From the NCBI GenBank assembly GCA_014360855.1, contig JACIWP010000175.1, positions 1 to 6,958 of the forward strand: DNA of 6,958 bases, in the 5' to 3' direction. This document shows, one piece after another, positions 5,254 through 6,958 of the stretch. The translations under genes were made by a program, and so were the position numbers. Each line of letters opens with the position of its first letter. Position 1 is the stretch's first letter. This DNA is from Anaerolineae bacterium. GTDB lineage: Bacteria; Chloroflexota; Anaerolineae; JACIWP01. The notes under the pieces were generated by a model. That model ran no database searches and was not told the origin of the DNA. It saw only the letters and a list, made by a program, of their open reading frames with translations.

Positions 5254-5282
5254 TTGACGCCGGCATCTCCCGGCATTATACT
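5254..5282 (+). promoter_or_regulatory. Near-consensus sigma-70-type promoter for mazG
   Basis: TTGACG (5254-5259, five of six) and TATACT (5277-5282, five of six) with an ideal 17-bp spacer. The predicted start is near 5289, giving a 49-nt leader. It lies downstream of the longest possible start of the mazG frame (TTG at 5239), which is one reason the true start is placed at 5338. Confidence 0.78.
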
Positions 5283-5327
5283 CCGGCATGGATGGGGTCT
5301 CCCCTTCCCACATTTCCATTTCCCTGC

Positions 5328-5333
5328 GAGGTG
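5328..5333 (+). promoter_or_regulatory. Ribosome binding site of mazG
   Basis: GAGGTG with its core GAGG six bases before ATG at 5338. Together with the promoter position it fixes the start. Confidence 0.65.
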
Positions 5334-5337
5334 CTCT

Positions 5338-6696
5338 ATGGGCATTGTCATTATCGGCCTGGGTCCGGGCAACCCAGCCCATTTGACCCGCGAGGCGGAC
5401 CAGATACTGCGGCAGGCGGATGCGGTGTATTTGCGCACCGGCCGGCATCCTATCCTGCCGTATATACAGACCTGCTGTGGGAAAGTGTACACCTTTGACC
5501 ACGTGTACGAGGAAAAAGATACCCTGCCGGAAGTGTACGAGGCCATCGCCGGCGAGCTGATGCGCATGGCCCGGGAGCGCGCCGGCGCCGATGTGTACTT
5601 CGCGGTGCCGGGTCACCCCCTGGTGGGGGAAGTCACCACCCAGCTCCTGCTGGAGCGGTCGCCGGCGGAGGGCATCGAGGTGCGCATCGTCGAGGGGTTG
5701 AGCTTCATCGAGCCAACCCTGACCGCTCTGGGGCTGGAATTTCTCCAGGGCGTGCAGGTGGTGGACGCCCTGGACCTCATCACCCAGCCGTACCCGCGCA
5801 TCGATCCCGAGCGGGGGGTCATCGTCGGGCAGGTGTACAGCCGGGAGGTGGCCAGCGATGTCAAGCTGACGTTGGGGGAGCTGTACCCCGATGAACATGG
5901 GATCGCACTGGTGCGGGCCGCCGGCACTGCGGAGCAGGCGGTTCGGCACATCCCCTTGTATGAATTGGACCGACAGCCGGCCATCGACCATTTGACCACC
6001 GTCTACGTCCCACCACTGCCCTACGGCTGTTCCTGGGAGGGATTGCAGACCATTGTGGCGCGACTGCGGGCGCCGGATGGCTGTCCATGGGACCGCAAGC
6101 AGACGCACCGCACCCTGCGCACCCACCTGTTGGACGAGGCCTACGAGGTGCTGGATGCCCTGGACCGCGATGATACGGACGACTTATGCGTGGAGCTGGG
6201 GGACCTGGCCCTGCAGATCGCCCTGCATATCCAGATCGCCCGCGAGGAGGGGGAGTTCAAGCCCACAGAGGTGTTTGCCGGCATCATCTCCAAACTGCGC
6301 CGGCGCCATCCCCATGTCTTCGGGGATGTGAAGGTGCGCGATGCGGAAGAGGTGATGGTGAATTGGGAGCAGATCAAGCGCCAGGAGCGAAGTGCGGAGG
6401 ACCACCGCCGGCTGTTCGAAGGGGTGCCGGCCAGCCTGCCGGCCCTCTCGCAGGCGCTGACGTATCAGGAACGGGCGGCGCGCGTGGGATACGAGCCGGC
6501 GGCCGGCGGCCGGCTGAGCCAGCTCTTCCAGCAGTGGCTGGCGGTTGCGGATGGGGATGAGGAACTGCTGGGGGAACTGCTCTTTGCCCTGGTGGACTCG
6601 GCGCGCCGGCGGGGCATCAATCCCGAGAATGCCCTGCGCGCGGCCAATGCCCGTTTCGCCGAGCGCTTTCGGGCGGCGCAGGGGGCCGGCTCCTAA
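5338..6696 (+). CDS. mazG: Two-domain protein: tetrapyrrole-methylase-like domain plus MazG NTP pyrophosphohydrolase
   Basis: A 452-aa cytosolic protein like Bacillus YabN. Residues 1 to about 225 form a SAM-dependent tetrapyrrole-methylase-like fold: IVIIGLGPGNPAHLT at 3-17, YFAVPGHPLVGE at 87-98 and EGLSFIEPTLTALGL at 119-133. Residues 235 to about 350 form a MazG domain with CPWDRKQTH at 249-257, the metal-binding pairs Glu267/Glu270 (DEAYE) and Glu286/Asp289 (ELGD), then RRRHPHVFG at 321-329. MazG enzymes split NTPs to NMP and pyrophosphate, cleaning the nucleotide pool. A second MazG-like repeat (about 362-445; EGVPASLPALSQAL, LGELLFALV, GINPENALRAANARF) lacks the acidic metal ligands and is probably structural. 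What the methylase-like half acts on is unknown even for relatives. The frame is open from TTG at 5239, but the promoter at 5254-5282, the GAGGTG site and the domain boundary all support ATG at 5338. It is divergent from dnaA and monocistronic as far as seen. Confidence 0.93.
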   Translation: MGIVIIGLGPGNPAHLTREADQILRQADAVYLRTGRHPILPYIQTCCGKVYTFDHVYEEKDTLPEVYEAIAGELMRMARERAGADVYFAVPGHPLVGEVTTQLLLERSPAEGIEVRIVEGLSFIEPTLTALGLEFLQGVQVVDALDLITQPYPRIDPERGVIVGQVYSREVASDVKLTLGELYPDEHGIALVRAAGTAEQAVRHIPLYELDRQPAIDHLTTVYVPPLPYGCSWEGLQTIVARLRAPDGCPWDRKQTHRTLRTHLLDEAYEVLDALDRDDTDDLCVELGDLALQIALHIQIAREEGEFKPTEVFAGIISKLRRRHPHVFGDVKVRDAEEVMVNWEQIKRQERSAEDHRRLFEGVPASLPALSQALTYQERAARVGYEPAAGGRLSQLFQQWLAVADGDEELLGELLFALVDSARRRGINPENALRAANARFAERFRAAQGAGS

Positions 6697-6736
6697 ACTG
6701 GATGCCGAAATCCCATCCCTATACCGTGGATTACCC

Positions 6737-6759
6737 GTTTGCTCCAGCGCCCGGCAAAC
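6737..6759 (+). terminator. Weak hairpin after mazG
   Basis: Arms GTTTGC (6737-6742) and GCAAAC (6754-6759) with an 11-base loop, 40 bases after the mazG stop. The only T-rich run (CTTTTCCC) comes about 15 bases later, so it is a poor intrinsic terminator; it is listed because nothing better is visible before the next promoter. Confidence 0.25.
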
Positions 6760-6801
6760 CATGCTTCATAACTTTTCCCGGCATCCTCACCCAAAGTCCT
6801 G

Positions 6802-6831
6802 TTGACAAACCCCGCCGGCCGGCGGTATAAT
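6802..6831 (+). promoter_or_regulatory. Consensus sigma-70-type promoter of the right-edge gene
   Basis: Perfect TTGACA (6802-6807) and perfect TATAAT (6826-6831) with an 18-bp spacer containing CCGCCGGCCGGCGG, itself palindromic. It is the strongest promoter match in the window. The predicted start is near 6838, leaving a leader of about 82 nt before the ATG at 6920. The palindromic spacer could bind a regulator or just reflect the local GCCGGC bias. Confidence 0.85.
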
Positions 6832-6912
6832 CTGGCTAGGCTGGATGGGGGAATTGTTCACTAGGGGATATCCTGCCCGGACGGCAGTCTGTGAGAGCGA
6901 TACTCGGAGCAG

Positions 6913-6934
6913 GTCGGGCATGACGGATGCCGAC
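6913..6934 (+). other. Possible RNA hairpin over a start codon
   Basis: GTCGGGCAT (6913-6921) can pair with ATGCCGAC (6927-6934) with one bulged G and a five-base loop, burying the AT of the ATG at 6920. An upstream TGCCCG (6874-6879) could instead pair with CGGGCA (6915-6920). The competing pairings suggest translational control, but short G+C-rich pairings occur often by chance. Confidence 0.3.
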
Positions 6935-6958
6935 GAACGACTGAGCCGGGCGGTCGTC
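6920..6958 (+). CDS. Start of an unidentified gene (13 codons, cut by window edge)
   Basis: ATG followed by an open frame to the edge, giving MTDADERLSRAVV. GGAG lies ten bases upstream (6906-6909). The strong promoter at 6802-6831 points at it. Thirteen acidic-to-helical residues are too few to name a family; an alternative start further right cannot be ruled out. Confidence 0.5.
   Translation, partial: MTDADERLSRAVV

Larger units (their letters stand above)
4683..5337. other. Gene-free divergent region between dnaA and mazG (possible upstream half of oriC)
   Basis: No frame here looks like a real protein. It holds the dnaA promoter (5035-5063, minus) with its long leader, the mazG promoter (5254-5282, plus), and the TTTTCCACA-like cluster at 5133-5166. 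Small palindromes: CCACA-A-TGTGG at 4695-4705, just upstream of the dnaA start and touching its ribosome site; TATCTT/AAGATA at 4751-4781; TTCCGCGGAA at 4815-4824; and AGGAC/GTCCT arms near 4880. It is also the point where gene orientation switches: everything to the left is on the minus strand and everything to the right on the plus strand, as expected next to an origin. Confidence 0.7.

Noticed and set aside
5230..5257. AAGGAG followed by ATG-CCG-GTT-TGA, a three-codon leader-peptide-like frame.
   Set aside because: It lies upstream of the predicted mazG transcription start and overlaps the -35, so it would not be on that mRNA; probably chance.
5239..5337. A 33-codon N-terminal extension of mazG from TTG.
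   Set aside because: It includes the promoter, has no family similarity, and the methylase fold begins at the ATG at 5338.
4683..5337. A hidden small RNA, tRNA or riboswitch in the divergent gap.
   Set aside because: I found no tRNA-like arms or T-loop, and no riboswitch core I recognise; only short hairpins.

Overview
The window is a replication-origin locus from a G+C-rich bacterium. It carries dnaA, a strong oriC candidate, a four-gene operon with prs and recF, and a divergently transcribed mazG-type gene. The protein style (DnaA opening MNPNQIWQAALGELQLQM, a divergent PRPP synthetase, a two-domain methylase-MazG protein, a small CxxC protein beside oriC) reminds me of Chloroflexota, Anaerolineae-like. 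That placement is an inference from recall and was not tested.

Layout, left to right. Positions 1-2773 hold a minus-strand operon, in transcription order: a 103-aa Cys-containing protein of unknown function (2773-2462), PRPP synthetase prs (2425-1472), recF (1444-200) and the first 76 codons of an HD-type phosphohydrolase (228-1, cut by the window edge). Spacing is 36 bp, 27 bp and a 29-bp overlap. An extended -10 promoter lies just upstream of the first gene.

Positions 2774-3278 are gene-free and form the main oriC candidate. Two perfect TTATCCACA boxes lie inside the last codons of dnaA. Five variant boxes lie further left, and an AT-rich stretch with a DnaA-trio-like triplet pattern follows the last box. 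A hairpin terminator for dnaA sits inside the origin.

Positions 3279-4682 are dnaA on the minus strand. Positions 4683-5337 are a second gene-free stretch. It holds a good minus-strand promoter for dnaA with a predicted leader of about 345 nt, a cluster of TTTTCCACA-like sequences, and a near-consensus plus-strand promoter for mazG. DnaA-box-like clusters therefore flank dnaA on both sides, like the bipartite oriC of Bacillus subtilis.

Positions 5338-6696 encode a tetrapyrrole-methylase-like plus MazG protein. A consensus promoter at 6802-6831 then drives a gene that leaves the window after 13 codons.

The genes fit a replication and nucleotide theme: initiation (DnaA), gap repair (RecF), PRPP supply (Prs) and nucleotide-pool cleaning (MazG). 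dnaN and gyrB, often next to dnaA and recF, are absent. I see no mobile element, CRISPR array, tRNA or rRNA. The most interesting material is the origin architecture, not an unknown protein system.
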